This document shows, piece by piece, positions 6,099 through 13,055 of a DNA stretch of 46,836 bases. The notes under the pieces were generated by a model. The model had not been told where the DNA came from, ran no database searches, and saw only the letters and a program-made list of their open reading frames with translations. The stretch spans positions 1-46,836 of IMG/VR virus record IMGVR_UViG_3300044946_000051. One strand, given 5' to 3'. The DNA comes from a virus. Every line of letters begins with the position of its first letter. Within the stretch, counting starts at the first letter, position 1. The position numbers were made by a program, and so were the translations under genes.

Positions 6099-6697
6099 GC
6101 AAAGCAAAGCCTAATCCGGCGCATCTGCTTTTTGAGAAGCACTTGAAAGAGTTAGGGTTGGACTTTCAGGCTGAATATCGGTTCCATCCTAGGCGTAAGT
6201 GGCGCTGGGACTACATCTTAGGCTCGAAGATTGATGGGGTCTTTGCCCGAAATGGTATCTCGGTGGAGATTGAAGGCGGATTCTACCGTGGCGTGGGAGG
6301 CCACAACTCGATAAACGGCTTACAGCGCGATATGGACAAGCAAAACGCGGGGGTGATGCTGGGATGGCGTCCTCTACGTTTTAGCTCCGCAGACGTGCTC
6401 CGTGGGCGAGCAAAGGCATTCCTGGCAGAGCATCTAAACTGCGGTGCACCCATGACCCAAGGCAAGCGGGAAGAGGGCGAGCCAATCAGGGGATTAGTTC
6501 TAGTTGCTCTGCTTTGCTTTGCGCCCGTCGCTAATGCCAAGCCGCACATCTGGAAGCATCTAAAGTGCGCTTTGAACGGGCCGCATTACGATTATGTACA
6601 CCAATGGGATACGGTTGCGCCGTGCCAAGCGCCGCGAGCGTTGACACCAGAAGAGCAGAAGCATTGGCCACCGAAGCCAGAGGAGAAATTGCCATGA
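6095..6697 (+). CDS. PD-(D/E)XK-like endonuclease with an unusual C-terminal signal-peptide-bearing extension
   Basis: The 200-residue frame starts at ATG 6095 (GGAG upstream, ATGA overlap). Residues 10-112 resemble small VRR-NUC / very-short-patch-like phage nucleases: KWRWDYILG (D39), VEIEGG (E58, E60), then GHNSINGLQRDMDKQNAGVMLGWRPLRF. The family normally ends near residue 115-120. Here the frame continues 80 residues, and residues 132-148 (RGLVLVALLCFAPVANA) look exactly like a Sec signal peptide with an ANA cleavage site. Either this is a fusion, or an internal start (ATG 6452) makes a separate exported protein from the same frame. The nuclease part may act in recombination intermediate processing. 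Confidence 0.7.
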   Translation: MSKAKPNPAHLLFEKHLKELGLDFQAEYRFHPRRKWRWDYILGSKIDGVFARNGISVEIEGGFYRGVGGHNSINGLQRDMDKQNAGVMLGWRPLRFSSADVLRGRAKAFLAEHLNCGAPMTQGKREEGEPIRGLVLVALLCFAPVANAKPHIWKHLKCALNGPHYDYVHQWDTVAPCQAPRALTPEEQKHWPPKPEEKLP

Positions 6698-6957
6698 CCG
6701 AGCCAATGAGCCAATCAGGGAGCAGCTACGGGAGCGCACTCATGACTAAGGGCAAGGGGAAGTTTCGAGTGGGGCAGGTGGTTTACTCAACACGCTGGCT
6801 TTGCTATGGCCTGCTGACGAAACGTATGGGACAGACCTTCGCGGAAGGCCGACTGTGGGAAATGACCAATCCTCGCGGCGTTGTACATCGCAAACAAATC
6901 ACTGTTGTAGAGCGCGAAATTCGAGCGTTGGACAGGCGCGAGGCAGGCCGTGGCTGA
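6694..6957 (+). CDS. Hypothetical 87-aa beta-rich protein
   Basis: ATG 6694 follows AGGAGAAATTGCC and overlaps the nuclease stop by four bases. After a Ser-rich lead, GKFRVGQVVYSTRWLCYGLLTKR and the later HRKQITVVEREIRALD suggest a small SH3-like barrel, a common shape for early phage accessory proteins. Function unknown. Confidence 0.6.
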   Translation: MTEPMSQSGSSYGSALMTKGKGKFRVGQVVYSTRWLCYGLLTKRMGQTFAEGRLWEMTNPRGVVHRKQITVVEREIRALDRREAGRG

Positions 6958-6973
6958 GAAGCGCGGGGAGGGG

Positions 6974-7240
6974 ATGATGAGCGATTCGATTAACATGCGA
7001 GAGATGCATAGCTACCCTGATTGGGAGCGTTATGCGCGGCGGCGAGACTACGAATGGTTCCAGCCGCAGATGGAACCGCAATGGGTTGCTTGGTGGGTCG
7101 AGATACTCAAGCAATCGGAGGATACTCCTGAATTGTTTCCTCATGGCAAGTGGGCTTCGATTCAGAGATTGCAAGCGAAACTGGCGGTGGAAGCAGCAAG
7201 TGAGAGATTCGCAATGCGGGGGGCCCAGCATGGCAAGTGA
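6974..7240 (+). CDS. Hypothetical early protein
   Basis: I chose ATG 6974 (a second ATG follows at 6977) because GGGGAGG lies immediately upstream; GTG 6950 in the same frame is possible. The 88-residue product is Trp- and Arg-rich (YPDWERYARRRDYEWFQPQMEPQWVAWWVEILKQ) and helical. No family recognised. Confidence 0.55.
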   Translation: MMSDSINMREMHSYPDWERYARRRDYEWFQPQMEPQWVAWWVEILKQSEDTPELFPHGKWASIQRLQAKLAVEAASERFAMRGAQHGK

Positions 7241-7262
7241 CAGCGTTCCAGGAGGCAAGGTG

Positions 7263-7805
7263 ATGAACGACGAGCAAATCAAGTACATGGTCAATCGGTT
7301 TCTCACTTGGCGGTTGCCTGAAAACTTCAATCCAGACGCTGGTATCAGCTTCAAGCGTGAATACAATGAGAATACGCCTTGGCCGATGAAGAATGAGCCA
7401 GTAGGGACGAATTTGTTTGACGCCACGCAAGCAGAAGAAATGATTCGCTATTTGCTTGAGGGACTGCCAGCGGCAAGTGACAGCGGGAGCGGGCAGGCGA
7501 TGGGTTATCAAGGCGATGCAGAGGCATTCCGCCAAGCGATGCAACAGCATCGTGAAATTGCAATGAAAATTGGGTGGTGCCAAGGAGAAACATTCGACGA
7601 AGCATTAGAGCGTTACGTAAGCGAACGTCTCGCCTCCGCGCCAGCCGACGCCGAGAAGGAGTTGCGGGCGAAGGTGAATAGCTTGCCGCAGATTCGTTAC
7701 GTTTCGAGCGGAGATGATACAGAGCCAAGCGGATATTATGTGCCGCTAGACGCCGTGCTCGCGCTTCTCAGCGAGGGGCAGCCGGGAGAAGGGACAAAGG
7801 AATGA
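7263..7805 (+). CDS. Conserved phage protein (MNDEQIKYMVNRFLTW family)
   Basis: ATG 7263 follows an AGGAGG ribosome site; ATG 7230 in the same frame overlaps the previous gene. The 180-residue product opens with MNDEQIKYMVNRFL, RLPENFNPDAGISFKR and PMKNEPVGTNLFDATQAEEMIRYLLEGLP, a pattern I have seen in many phage and prophage proteins of unknown role. A second half with EALERYVSERLA and a C-terminal helix follows. It overlaps the exonuclease gene by four bases. Confidence 0.65.
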   Translation: MNDEQIKYMVNRFLTWRLPENFNPDAGISFKREYNENTPWPMKNEPVGTNLFDATQAEEMIRYLLEGLPAASDSGSGQAMGYQGDAEAFRQAMQQHREIAMKIGWCQGETFDEALERYVSERLASAPADAEKELRAKVNSLPQIRYVSSGDDTEPSGYYVPLDAVLALLSEGQPGEGTKE

Positions 7806-8296
7806 GATATTTTCTAGACACTGAGTTTATTGAGAATGGCCCACAGTTCCCGCTAATTCTGCTTTCTATCGGCATTGTTTCGGAGACTGGCGCGGAGTTC
7901 TACGCCGTCAACGAAGATGCTCCGCTAGAGTTGGCAAATGACTGGGTGAAGGTGAACGTTATCCCGCACCTTGGCGATGAGTACAAGGTGCCCATCAAGC
8001 AAATAGGCCCACGCATTCTGCACTGGGTATACGACAAAGAGAAGCCGGAGTTCTGGGGCTACTACGCCGATTACGATTGGGTTGTGTTCTGTCAGCTATT
8101 CGGGACGATGATGGACCTGCCGAAGGGCTGGCCGATGTATTGCCGCGACATCAAGCAGCTCTGCGACTCGCTAGGCAATCCGAAATTGCCGAAGCAAACA
8201 TCAACCGAGCACAACGCTCTAGAAGATGCGCGATGGAATAAGCAGGCGTTTGAGTTCTTGAGCCCCGCGCCCCTCGCAGAGAAAGGCAGCAAATGA
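7802..8296 (+). CDS. DEDDh-type 3'-5' exonuclease (Rv2179c-like)
   Basis: A 164-residue RNase-H-fold protein with all four acidic/His motifs: Exo I as LDTEF (D6, E8), an Asp in the YYADYDW block near residue 94 (Exo II), and Exo III as EHNALEDARWN with its His and Asp. It matches the short phage exonucleases related to mycobacterial Rv2179c, which act 3'-5' on RNA or DNA ends. ATGA coupling with the preceding gene fixes the start at 7802. Confidence 0.82.
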   Translation: MRYFLDTEFIENGPQFPLILLSIGIVSETGAEFYAVNEDAPLELANDWVKVNVIPHLGDEYKVPIKQIGPRILHWVYDKEKPEFWGYYADYDWVVFCQLFGTMMDLPKGWPMYCRDIKQLCDSLGNPKLPKQTSTEHNALEDARWNKQAFEFLSPAPLAEKGSK

Positions 8297-8355
8297 GCGA
8301 CGAGCTTACAGTACAAATCTATAATTGAGGCAGTCGAGCGTGGCGGGGAGGGAAG

Positions 8356-8664
8356 ATGAGCGAGATAATTGGAGCAGATGCAAGAGCCTATGCGCATAAG
8401 TGTATTGAGCGAGTCACTGAAATGCGTAAGCTCGACTTGGAGCGGGCGAAGGAGCCGAATGCTGTTGACGTAGATTACTACCTTGGTCGAGCGCATCGCT
8501 GTGACGATATTCTGTTCTGGCTTGGCGAATACGAATCGCACATCGAGGCAGGGCTATCGGCTACGGAAGATTGGTGGCATAAACGCTGGCACGCAGATAC
8601 AGGCATTCCTTGCGATGGCGAATCTAAGTACTGCCCATTGATTGCTCATCCGGTGAGGCCATGA
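8356..8664 (+). CDS. Hypothetical 102-aa protein
   Basis: ATG 8356 with GGGAGGGAAG upstream. The helical N-terminal half (ARAYAHKCIERVTEMRKLDLERAK, YYLGRAHRCDDILFWLGEY) is followed by a Trp/His/Cys segment (WWHKRWHADTGIPCDGESKYCPL). No family recognised. It shares ATGA with the next gene. The 60 bases upstream contain only an 11-codon frame (8293-8328) and nothing else. Confidence 0.6.
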   Translation: MSEIIGADARAYAHKCIERVTEMRKLDLERAKEPNAVDVDYYLGRAHRCDDILFWLGEYESHIEAGLSATEDWWHKRWHADTGIPCDGESKYCPLIAHPVRP

Positions 8665-8873
8665 TCCTACAGGGGAGCGGACTGGCGGCGCGATGCTTGG
8701 AATGTTTGCGTGAGCCGTGCTTGTGCAAAGACCATTCAGGGATGAAAATTGACGACGATACGCTGATTGACTTTGCCACTTGCAGCAACAAAGGTATTCG
8801 CCTAACGGCAGAAATTACCTTGCGGAAGCGACACCCGGCGGGCCGCCAGCGGATGAAGGAATGGAAGGCGTGA
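8661..8873 (+). CDS. Small Cys-containing hypothetical protein
   Basis: A 70-residue product coupled by ATGA to its upstream neighbour. N-terminal CLECLREPCLC suggests metal binding; the rest is mixed and ends in a basic helix. It overlaps the HNH nuclease start. Function unknown. Confidence 0.55.
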   Translation: MILQGSGLAARCLECLREPCLCKDHSGMKIDDDTLIDFATCSNKGIRLTAEITLRKRHPAGRQRMKEWKA

Positions 8874-9196
8874 AAGCAGACCGGGAGTTGACCAAGCTGG
8901 CGAGATTCAAGGACAAGCGCAGCTACATTGCGTCCGACCAGCGCGAGATATTGTTCGGAGAGGATTGGAAACAAAGAAAATACGAGCTATTAAAGCGCAG
9001 CTTGGGTCAGTGTGAGCGATTTACCGTTCTTGGCCGGGTGCATGATGCCTGGTGCCGAGGAGAAGGGGGAGAGCCGCATCACATCAAAAGGCGCTCCGTT
9101 TCCCGCGATGACAGGCTAGACAACCTAGCGAATTTATCTCACTGGTGCCATTCCGCAGAGGATTTGAGGAAACCGCAATGGACAAAGCGAAGCTAA
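8861..9196 (+). CDS. HNH endonuclease
   Basis: The best start is ATG 8861 (GTG 8870 also possible), giving about 111 residues. The HNH motif is EPHHIKRRSVSRDDRLDNLANL then SHWCHS: the His-His pair, a central Asn and a final His coordinate the catalytic metal. A Cys before the domain (GQCERF) and the late HWCH could hold a structural zinc. Far from the terminase genes, it is more likely a recombination or homing-type nuclease than the packaging HNH protein. Confidence 0.78.
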   Translation: MEGVKADRELTKLARFKDKRSYIASDQREILFGEDWKQRKYELLKRSLGQCERFTVLGRVHDAWCRGEGGEPHHIKRRSVSRDDRLDNLANLSHWCHSAEDLRKPQWTKRS

Positions 9197-9264
9197 GTCG
9201 CAGACAGAAATACGATTACCGCGATCTGGACCGGCGCGAGCTGAAGGTCTATTGTGCGCCGTGA
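9178..9264 (+). CDS. Possible 28-aa basic peptide
   Basis: ATG 9178 lies within the HNH gene end and stops at 9264. The peptide is charged (KLSRRQKYDYRDLDRRELKVY). The start overlaps the upstream gene as in the rest of this operon, but there is no clear ribosome site and the length gives little support. Confidence 0.3.
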   Translation: MDKAKLSRRQKYDYRDLDRRELKVYCAP

Positions 9265-9349
9265 TGCCATCCAAGCAGCCTGGAATCTTCGCAAACTCAT
9301 GCGAGCCAAGCCCGGCGCAACTATCAAGATTGAGGATTCCCGCCCGTGA
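9254..9349 (+). CDS. Possible 31-aa peptide at the end of the early operon
   Basis: GTG 9254 is preceded by GAAGG at a good spacing. The peptide RRDAIQAAWNLRKLMRAKPG then a short beta-like end reads like protein. It would be the last rightward early gene before the leftward orphan. Confidence 0.35.
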   Translation: MRRDAIQAAWNLRKLMRAKPGATIKIEDSRP

Positions 9350-9412
9350 GCACAGCAACTACAAGCGATTCCCTTTGAGAATCTCCCAAATCGATACAGG
9401 CGATTGTGAGTA

Positions 9413-9688
9413 CTAGACCGGAACGCAGTAGATCGCCCCATCTACGATATAGATGCGGTAGCGGAAACCCTTGCGAGCGGCAAAGCGCTGGAGCGCGACC
9501 TTGAAAGACACCACCGGATCGGTGATGCCCTGCGCCAGCAGGAAGTTCCTGGGCAGCTTGATTTCAAACGGCTTGCCGCCAGCAAGGAACTCCACGGCTT
9601 CTTTCCATATTTTCGATTGGCGAATCACGGCTTTCACGATTGGCCTAGGAAGAGAGTCTTTCTCTTTTTCCATGAGCTTGATGTGCAT
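9413..9688 (-). CDS. Orphan leftward hypothetical protein
   Basis: ATG at 9688 has GGAG about seven bases upstream on the minus strand; a TTG at 9700 is less likely. The 91-residue product has helix-rich PRPIVKAVIRQSKIWKEAVEFL, a GGKPFEIKLP turn and a C-terminal beta pair (FRYRIYIVDGAIYCVPV). It is the only leftward gene between 1 and 42 kb and sits at the left edge of the accessory block. It might regulate that block, but no DNA-binding motif is evident. Confidence 0.6.
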   Translation of the reverse strand: MHIKLMEKEKDSLPRPIVKAVIRQSKIWKEAVEFLAGGKPFEIKLPRNFLLAQGITDPVVSFKVALQRFAARKGFRYRIYIVDGAIYCVPV

Positions 9689-9850
9689 GTTCGGCTCCAA
9701 ACGAGCGCAGGAGGCCCCGGCGAATGGGTCCTACCGGGCTTGGGGTGGATTTGGAAAAATTTTAGAGGCCATAAGACAAAAATCAAAAGTCAAAAACTTC
9801 CTGCTTTTTTGAGAGTAACAAAAACTCCCAAAACGCCACGACTAGTAGTA

Positions 9851-9902
9851 ACGGGATACTGGTACCTAGACACCCAGCAACCGTCTGAGACCAATATCCC
9901 GT
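9851..9902 (+). repeat. Imperfect inverted repeat (11 of 12 bp)
   Basis: ACGGGATACTGG at 9851-9862 and CCAATATCCCGT at 9891-9902 pair with one mismatch around a 28-base loop. No U-tract follows. Candidate RNA structure or operator pair. Confidence 0.65.
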
Positions 9903-9923
9903 TTCGCATGGTTGACTGACAGA

Positions 9924-9943
9924 CTACAGTGTAGAATCTACAG
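9924..9943 (+). promoter_or_regulatory. Overlapping palindromes, operator candidate
   Basis: CTACA-G-TGTAG (9924-9934) overlaps TGTAGA-A-TCTACA (9930-9942), so CTACAG occurs twice as a direct repeat with the complement between. The overlapped TAGAAT (9932-9937) could itself be a -10 box, which would make this a repressor-occluded promoter. Confidence 0.4.
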
Positions 9944-10038
9944 GAAAACCGTTTCCCATGTCAAGACAAATCGCGTAATTTTTACAGGTACTACTAGTTA
10001 CATTTCCACAGGCAGGATATTTTCACCCCATTATCCTC

Positions 10039-10067
10039 TTGCATTGCTACACACTACATTCTACTCT
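10039..10067 (+). promoter_or_regulatory. Possible promoter of the MoxR-VWA operon
   Basis: TTGCAT at 10039-10044, a 17-base spacer and TACTCT at 10062-10067. The same -35 variant is used before the gene at 12340. The -10 match is weak. Confidence 0.35.
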
Positions 10068-10128
10068 ACTGGAACGGGTGTCTATCGCATGGACAGCCGA
10101 ATTCAAAACTCGAAAAGGAAAAACTGAC

Positions 10129-10824
10129 ATGATTACACAAATGAACGCATGGACTCTTCTGGATACCGCAATGCGGCACCTTAGGGTTGTTTGCGTTTGT
10201 GGCAAGCCCGGTATCGGAAAGACGTTTACCGCGCAAGGTGGATCACACCCCACCAACACGGTCTCTTTAAATCTGTCAGAGGATACCGTCGTTCAGGAAT
10301 TATTCGGACATTACATCCCGGAAGGAAATGCCTTTGTCTACCACGACGGACCTGTAGTGACGGCGTTCCGCGAAGGAAAGACACTTGTTATCAATGAACT
10401 GTCTAGGGCATCGGGAGCTGTGAAAGACGCCTTACTGTCCATTCTTGACAGCAAGGACTCCGCGCGAATTACTCTCGCGGACGGGGAGACCGTCACGGCC
10501 AGCAAGAATTTTCGAGCAGTCATTACTTCAAATGACAGCGCGGACGAACTCGATCCTGCCTTGCGGGACCGTTGCGAGACGGTTATCAATCTGACTGATC
10601 CACACCCCGGACTTATTTCCGCACTAAATACCGCATGGGCAGGACTAGGCGATGCGGTAAAAGACTCATGGAAAGACACGTCCCGCGCTATCTCGACTAG
10701 GGCAAGCTTTGCCTACGCCAAGCTCAGGAATGCAGGCGTAGCGCAAGACACTGCCGCGATACTGGCCTATTCCGAGCGTGCCAAAGACATAACCGACACG
10801 TTCAAACTGCGGGGTGTGCTGTGA
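10129..10824 (+). CDS. MoxR-like AAA+ ATPase
   Basis: I place the start at ATG 10129 (AAAAGGAAAAA upstream), giving 231 residues; a longer frame from 10039 has no ribosome site. Walker A is GKPGIGKT (25-32), Walker B TLVINE (85-90), sensor 1 VITSN (131-135) and an Arg-finger-like LRDRCE (145-150). ELSRAS and the insert before sensor 1 are typical of the MoxR/dynein-related AAA_5 group. These ATPases usually work as chaperone-like remodelers with a VWA partner. The next gene, overlapping by four bases, is exactly such a partner. Leucine CTA codons and CTAG sites are unusually frequent here compared with the head genes. Confidence 0.85.
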   Translation: MITQMNAWTLLDTAMRHLRVVCVCGKPGIGKTFTAQGGSHPTNTVSLNLSEDTVVQELFGHYIPEGNAFVYHDGPVVTAFREGKTLVINELSRASGAVKDALLSILDSKDSARITLADGETVTASKNFRAVITSNDSADELDPALRDRCETVINLTDPHPGLISALNTAWAGLGDAVKDSWKDTSRAISTRASFAYAKLRNAGVAQDTAAILAYSERAKDITDTFKLRGVL

Positions 10825-12071
10825 TTCCTCAAATACTCAAAAAACGCGCAAGGGACAGAAAAACCATCCCGGTCCCGGCCGTAGCAGGCAGGGGAAACGG
10901 AGAATATGAGATAAATGACAATCCTATTGACGGCGCCGCTGGAGCAACGTCTTTCAGTGGGCGTAAGTTTTATGTCCCGCTATCCAGCGCGGATAAGGAT
11001 CAGGCTGTCCGCGCGCATGAATACGCTCATCTGGCCGTTGACGCGATAGTCCCGGACATAGGCCGGACGTTCCATTGCGCATCGAACGGCTGGGTGCAAT
11101 GCGTGCTAGACAACGTTGTAAACGGATTCGCGTTTGCAAACGGGGTGGACAGCATCAAACACTTGCCCATGCCTGCCCTAGCGGAAGATATCCCCGCAGA
11201 ACAGGTCCGCGAGATACACGCGCAAAGGGCACTCCAGATTCTCAGCGTAAAACCGTCTGTCAAAGGCAAAGACCTGAACGCGCGGGACCTAAATGTACTC
11301 AAAACGGCCAGCGTAAAACTCCGCGCTATTGGTGCTGGCATGAAAGGCAAAAAAGCCATTCCGCCTAGCGTGACAGACCAGATTATCTTGACGGCCAAAA
11401 GCCTAGAAAAATACTTCGAAACCCCGCAAGACATGGAACGCGTGGACCTAGGCGAACTGGACGAGCATGGCGATAAAACCATGCCGCGTCTCTTTTATGA
11501 AGCACCAGAATGGTGCGACATGGAAATTGTCAAACCTAACCTAGACAAGTCTATTTCGCGGATGAGACTAGGCCACAAACGCAAGGCAGGGTTTCTGGGA
11601 GCATTCCGTAATCCCTTGCGTGCTCTTTTGCCTGCCTTTGACGGCATGGCATGGGACCGTAAAGTCCCTAGCATCGGCGGCAACATTCTTATCGATATGT
11701 CTGGCTCCATGCACTTGTCCGGTACGGACCTAGTGGAACTACTGAGAACAGCTCCAGCCGCAACCATAGCGGGATATTGTTCAGACTGCGTAAAAGACGG
11801 TTGGTTAATCATTCTAGCCGCAAACGGACGCTATACGTCTGATCCTCAGGCTATAGGATCAGGCAATGGGGTTGACGGACCTGCCCTAGAATGGCTGGCC
11901 AGACAGCGCGGACCGAAAGTCTGGATATGCGACGGCATGGTAACGGGAGTAAAGGACGCGCGACACCCCTTACTTACGCTCGAATGCCGCAACAAATGCG
12001 CAGAGAATAATATTCTCTACGTTTCCAGCCTACGCGAGTACTTTTCACTAGCAACCAAGGTGAAACCATGA
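10821..12071 (+). CDS. Metallopeptidase-like/VWA protein, partner of the MoxR ATPase
   Basis: A 416-residue product from GTG 10821. The N-terminal domain has the zinc-protease motif HEYAH (66-70) followed by QCVLDNVVNGF (93-103), which fits the putative metallopeptidase domain that precedes VWA-like domains (DUF2201 N-terminal type). The C-terminal part carries a MIDAS motif NILIDMSGSM (D292, S294, S296) and a later CDGMVTG (D371), typical of VWA. MoxR-VWA pairs couple ATP hydrolysis to target remodelling; here a protease-like domain is added. It is translationally coupled to the ATPase and shares ATGA with the 60-aa gene. Confidence 0.8.
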   Translation: MIPQILKKRARDRKTIPVPAVAGRGNGEYEINDNPIDGAAGATSFSGRKFYVPLSSADKDQAVRAHEYAHLAVDAIVPDIGRTFHCASNGWVQCVLDNVVNGFAFANGVDSIKHLPMPALAEDIPAEQVREIHAQRALQILSVKPSVKGKDLNARDLNVLKTASVKLRAIGAGMKGKKAIPPSVTDQIILTAKSLEKYFETPQDMERVDLGELDEHGDKTMPRLFYEAPEWCDMEIVKPNLDKSISRMRLGHKRKAGFLGAFRNPLRALLPAFDGMAWDRKVPSIGGNILIDMSGSMHLSGTDLVELLRTAPAATIAGYCSDCVKDGWLIILAANGRYTSDPQAIGSGNGVDGPALEWLARQRGPKVWICDGMVTGVKDARHPLLTLECRNKCAENNILYVSSLREYFSLATKVKP

Positions 12072-12250
12072 CACGCAAACACTTCATTGCCCTAGCCGAT
12101 GCACTCAGGTCCGCGAGACCGGCGGAAACGCCTAATATCAACCCCGACATGGCGCAATGGGAACTGGATTGCAGGCGAATCGCGGATGCCTGCAAGCAAT
12201 TCAATCCCTACTTTCAGAGCGAAAAATTCCTAGCCTACACGCGCAAGTAG
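12068..12250 (+). CDS. Conserved small protein (MTRKHF family)
   Basis: A 60-residue protein sharing ATGA with the VWA gene. The pattern MTRKHFIALADALRSARP, a central QWELDCRRIADACKQFNP and a closing FLAYTRK is a small family I recognise from many phages and plasmids without a known role. It is the last gene before a strong terminator, so it belongs to the same transcript as the ATPase and VWA protein. Confidence 0.7.
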   Translation: MTRKHFIALADALRSARPAETPNINPDMAQWELDCRRIADACKQFNPYFQSEKFLAYTRK

Positions 12251-12269
12251 CAGAAAACACTCAAACCTA

Positions 12270-12300
12270 GGCCAGAGCCTAAAAACTCTGGCCTTTTTTC
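12270..12300 (+). terminator. Rho-independent terminator
   Basis: A perfect 8-bp stem GGCCAGAG (12270-12277) and CTCTGGCC (12286-12293) with an eight-base loop, followed by TTTTTTC. It ends the MoxR-VWA operon 20 bases after its last stop codon and separates it from packaging genes. Confidence 0.93.
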
Positions 12301-12330
12301 TTGCATACAAGGCAGGTCCCGCGCTAGAAT
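12301..12330 (+). promoter_or_regulatory. Promoter for the small terminase, probably leaderless
   Basis: TTGCAT at 12301-12306, an 18-base spacer, TAGAAT at 12325-12330. The ATG at 12340 comes nine bases later and lacks a clear Shine-Dalgarno. Confidence 0.6.
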
Positions 12331-12339
12331 CACTAGGAC

Positions 12340-12816
12340 ATGGCGCAAAGCATTGATTATCCGCAATTAGAGACCATCCCAGCGCGCAAAATAGGACGTT
12401 CACGCAAAGCTCCAGCGCTAAAGACTCAAGTTATCATCAAACGCTCGCAAGGACAGGATAAAACTAGCATAGGAAAAGACTTAGGAATTGCAAGGAATAC
12501 TGTCACTAGGATCATAGAGGAATGCGACGTTGAACGACACATTGAAGCAAATCGGTCCGCGAGTTTGGATTTGATCCCTGAAAGCATTCGAGTAGCAAAA
12601 TATCGTCTCTCGCAAAACTCTGAAAACATGGCAATTAAGGTCCTTGAAAATACCATCTGGCCATTGAACGCGAAGCAAGGCAAAGCCCCTGAGCCTGGCC
12701 TAACCATTGCTATACAGAATCTCATGCAAGTACAGCCTAATCAGCCAGTTAAGCAAGAAACATCCATTGACGTGTCGCCAGCCGCAGCCGACACAAAAGG
12801 GCAAGCGCAAGAATAA
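12340..12816 (+). CDS. Terminase small subunit-like protein with helix-turn-helix
   Basis: A 158-residue protein. Residues 29-64 form a helix-turn-helix of the small-terminase/resolvase type (VIIKRSQGQDKTSIGKDLGIARNTVTRIIEEC), followed by helices and a Gln/Pro-rich tail. Small terminases recognise the packaging site and hand DNA to the large subunit, whose gene begins 1.2 kb downstream with two small genes between. It has its own promoter and terminator-isolated start. The alternative is a generic DNA-binding regulator. Confidence 0.6.
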   Translation: MAQSIDYPQLETIPARKIGRSRKAPALKTQVIIKRSQGQDKTSIGKDLGIARNTVTRIIEECDVERHIEANRSASLDLIPESIRVAKYRLSQNSENMAIKVLENTIWPLNAKQGKAPEPGLTIAIQNLMQVQPNQPVKQETSIDVSPAAADTKGQAQE

Positions 12817-13055
12817 TACTCGTTGCAACGTCCATTACTACCTGTAAGTAATTGAAAACAAACACAATCAAAGATACTAGGACTAGGTGCATAATAGTTC
12901 TTATCGGACTCACTCGCGGCACGCCGTAGGGGCAGGGAAGCAGGCGAAAAGAGGGGGTGGCGTTTGCTTATGCATAGGTCCATCCACAACTTTTCCCAAA
13001 ATAGGTCACACATTTATCTTGACAACCAGCGAAAATATGCTATGAAAGAGGTGGA
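12817..13055. promoter_or_regulatory. 239-bp intergenic region between small terminase and late genes
   Basis: No gene is seen. It contains the perfect 10-bp palindrome CGTTGCAACG (12821-12830), a short ATTAC/GTAAT stem near 12834-12852, two CTAGG repeats near 12878-12888 and the promoter at 13019-13046. A packaging (pac) site near the small terminase is conceivable but not demonstrable here. Confidence 0.4.
13019..13046 (+). promoter_or_regulatory. Promoter of the packaging operon
   Basis: TTGACA at 13019-13024, a 16-base spacer, TATGAA at 13041-13046; the ATG at 13056 is nine bases on. The preceding ATTTATC is repeated before the scaffold promoter at 19241, so the two may be co-regulated. 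Confidence 0.55.

Larger units (their letters stand above)
9689..10128. promoter_or_regulatory. 440-bp noncoding regulatory region before the MoxR-VWA operon
   Basis: The stretch is AT-richer than its surroundings and has no credible gene. It carries an imperfect 12-bp inverted repeat (9851-9862 with 9891-9902), a 10-bp inverted pair ACTAGTAGTA (9841-9850) and its complement (9989-9998), overlapping palindromes around 9924-9942, and a possible promoter at 10039-10067. This looks like an operator/leader region controlling the operon that starts at 10129. Confidence 0.5.

Noticed and set aside
8293-8328. 11-codon frame after the exonuclease gene
   Set aside because: Too short to support, although coupled by ATGA; it may be a remnant of a truncated gene.
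12821-12830. Palindrome CGTTGCAACG as the packaging (pac) site
   Set aside because: A 10-bp palindrome alone is insufficient; the position near the small terminase is suggestive but cannot be supported from sequence.
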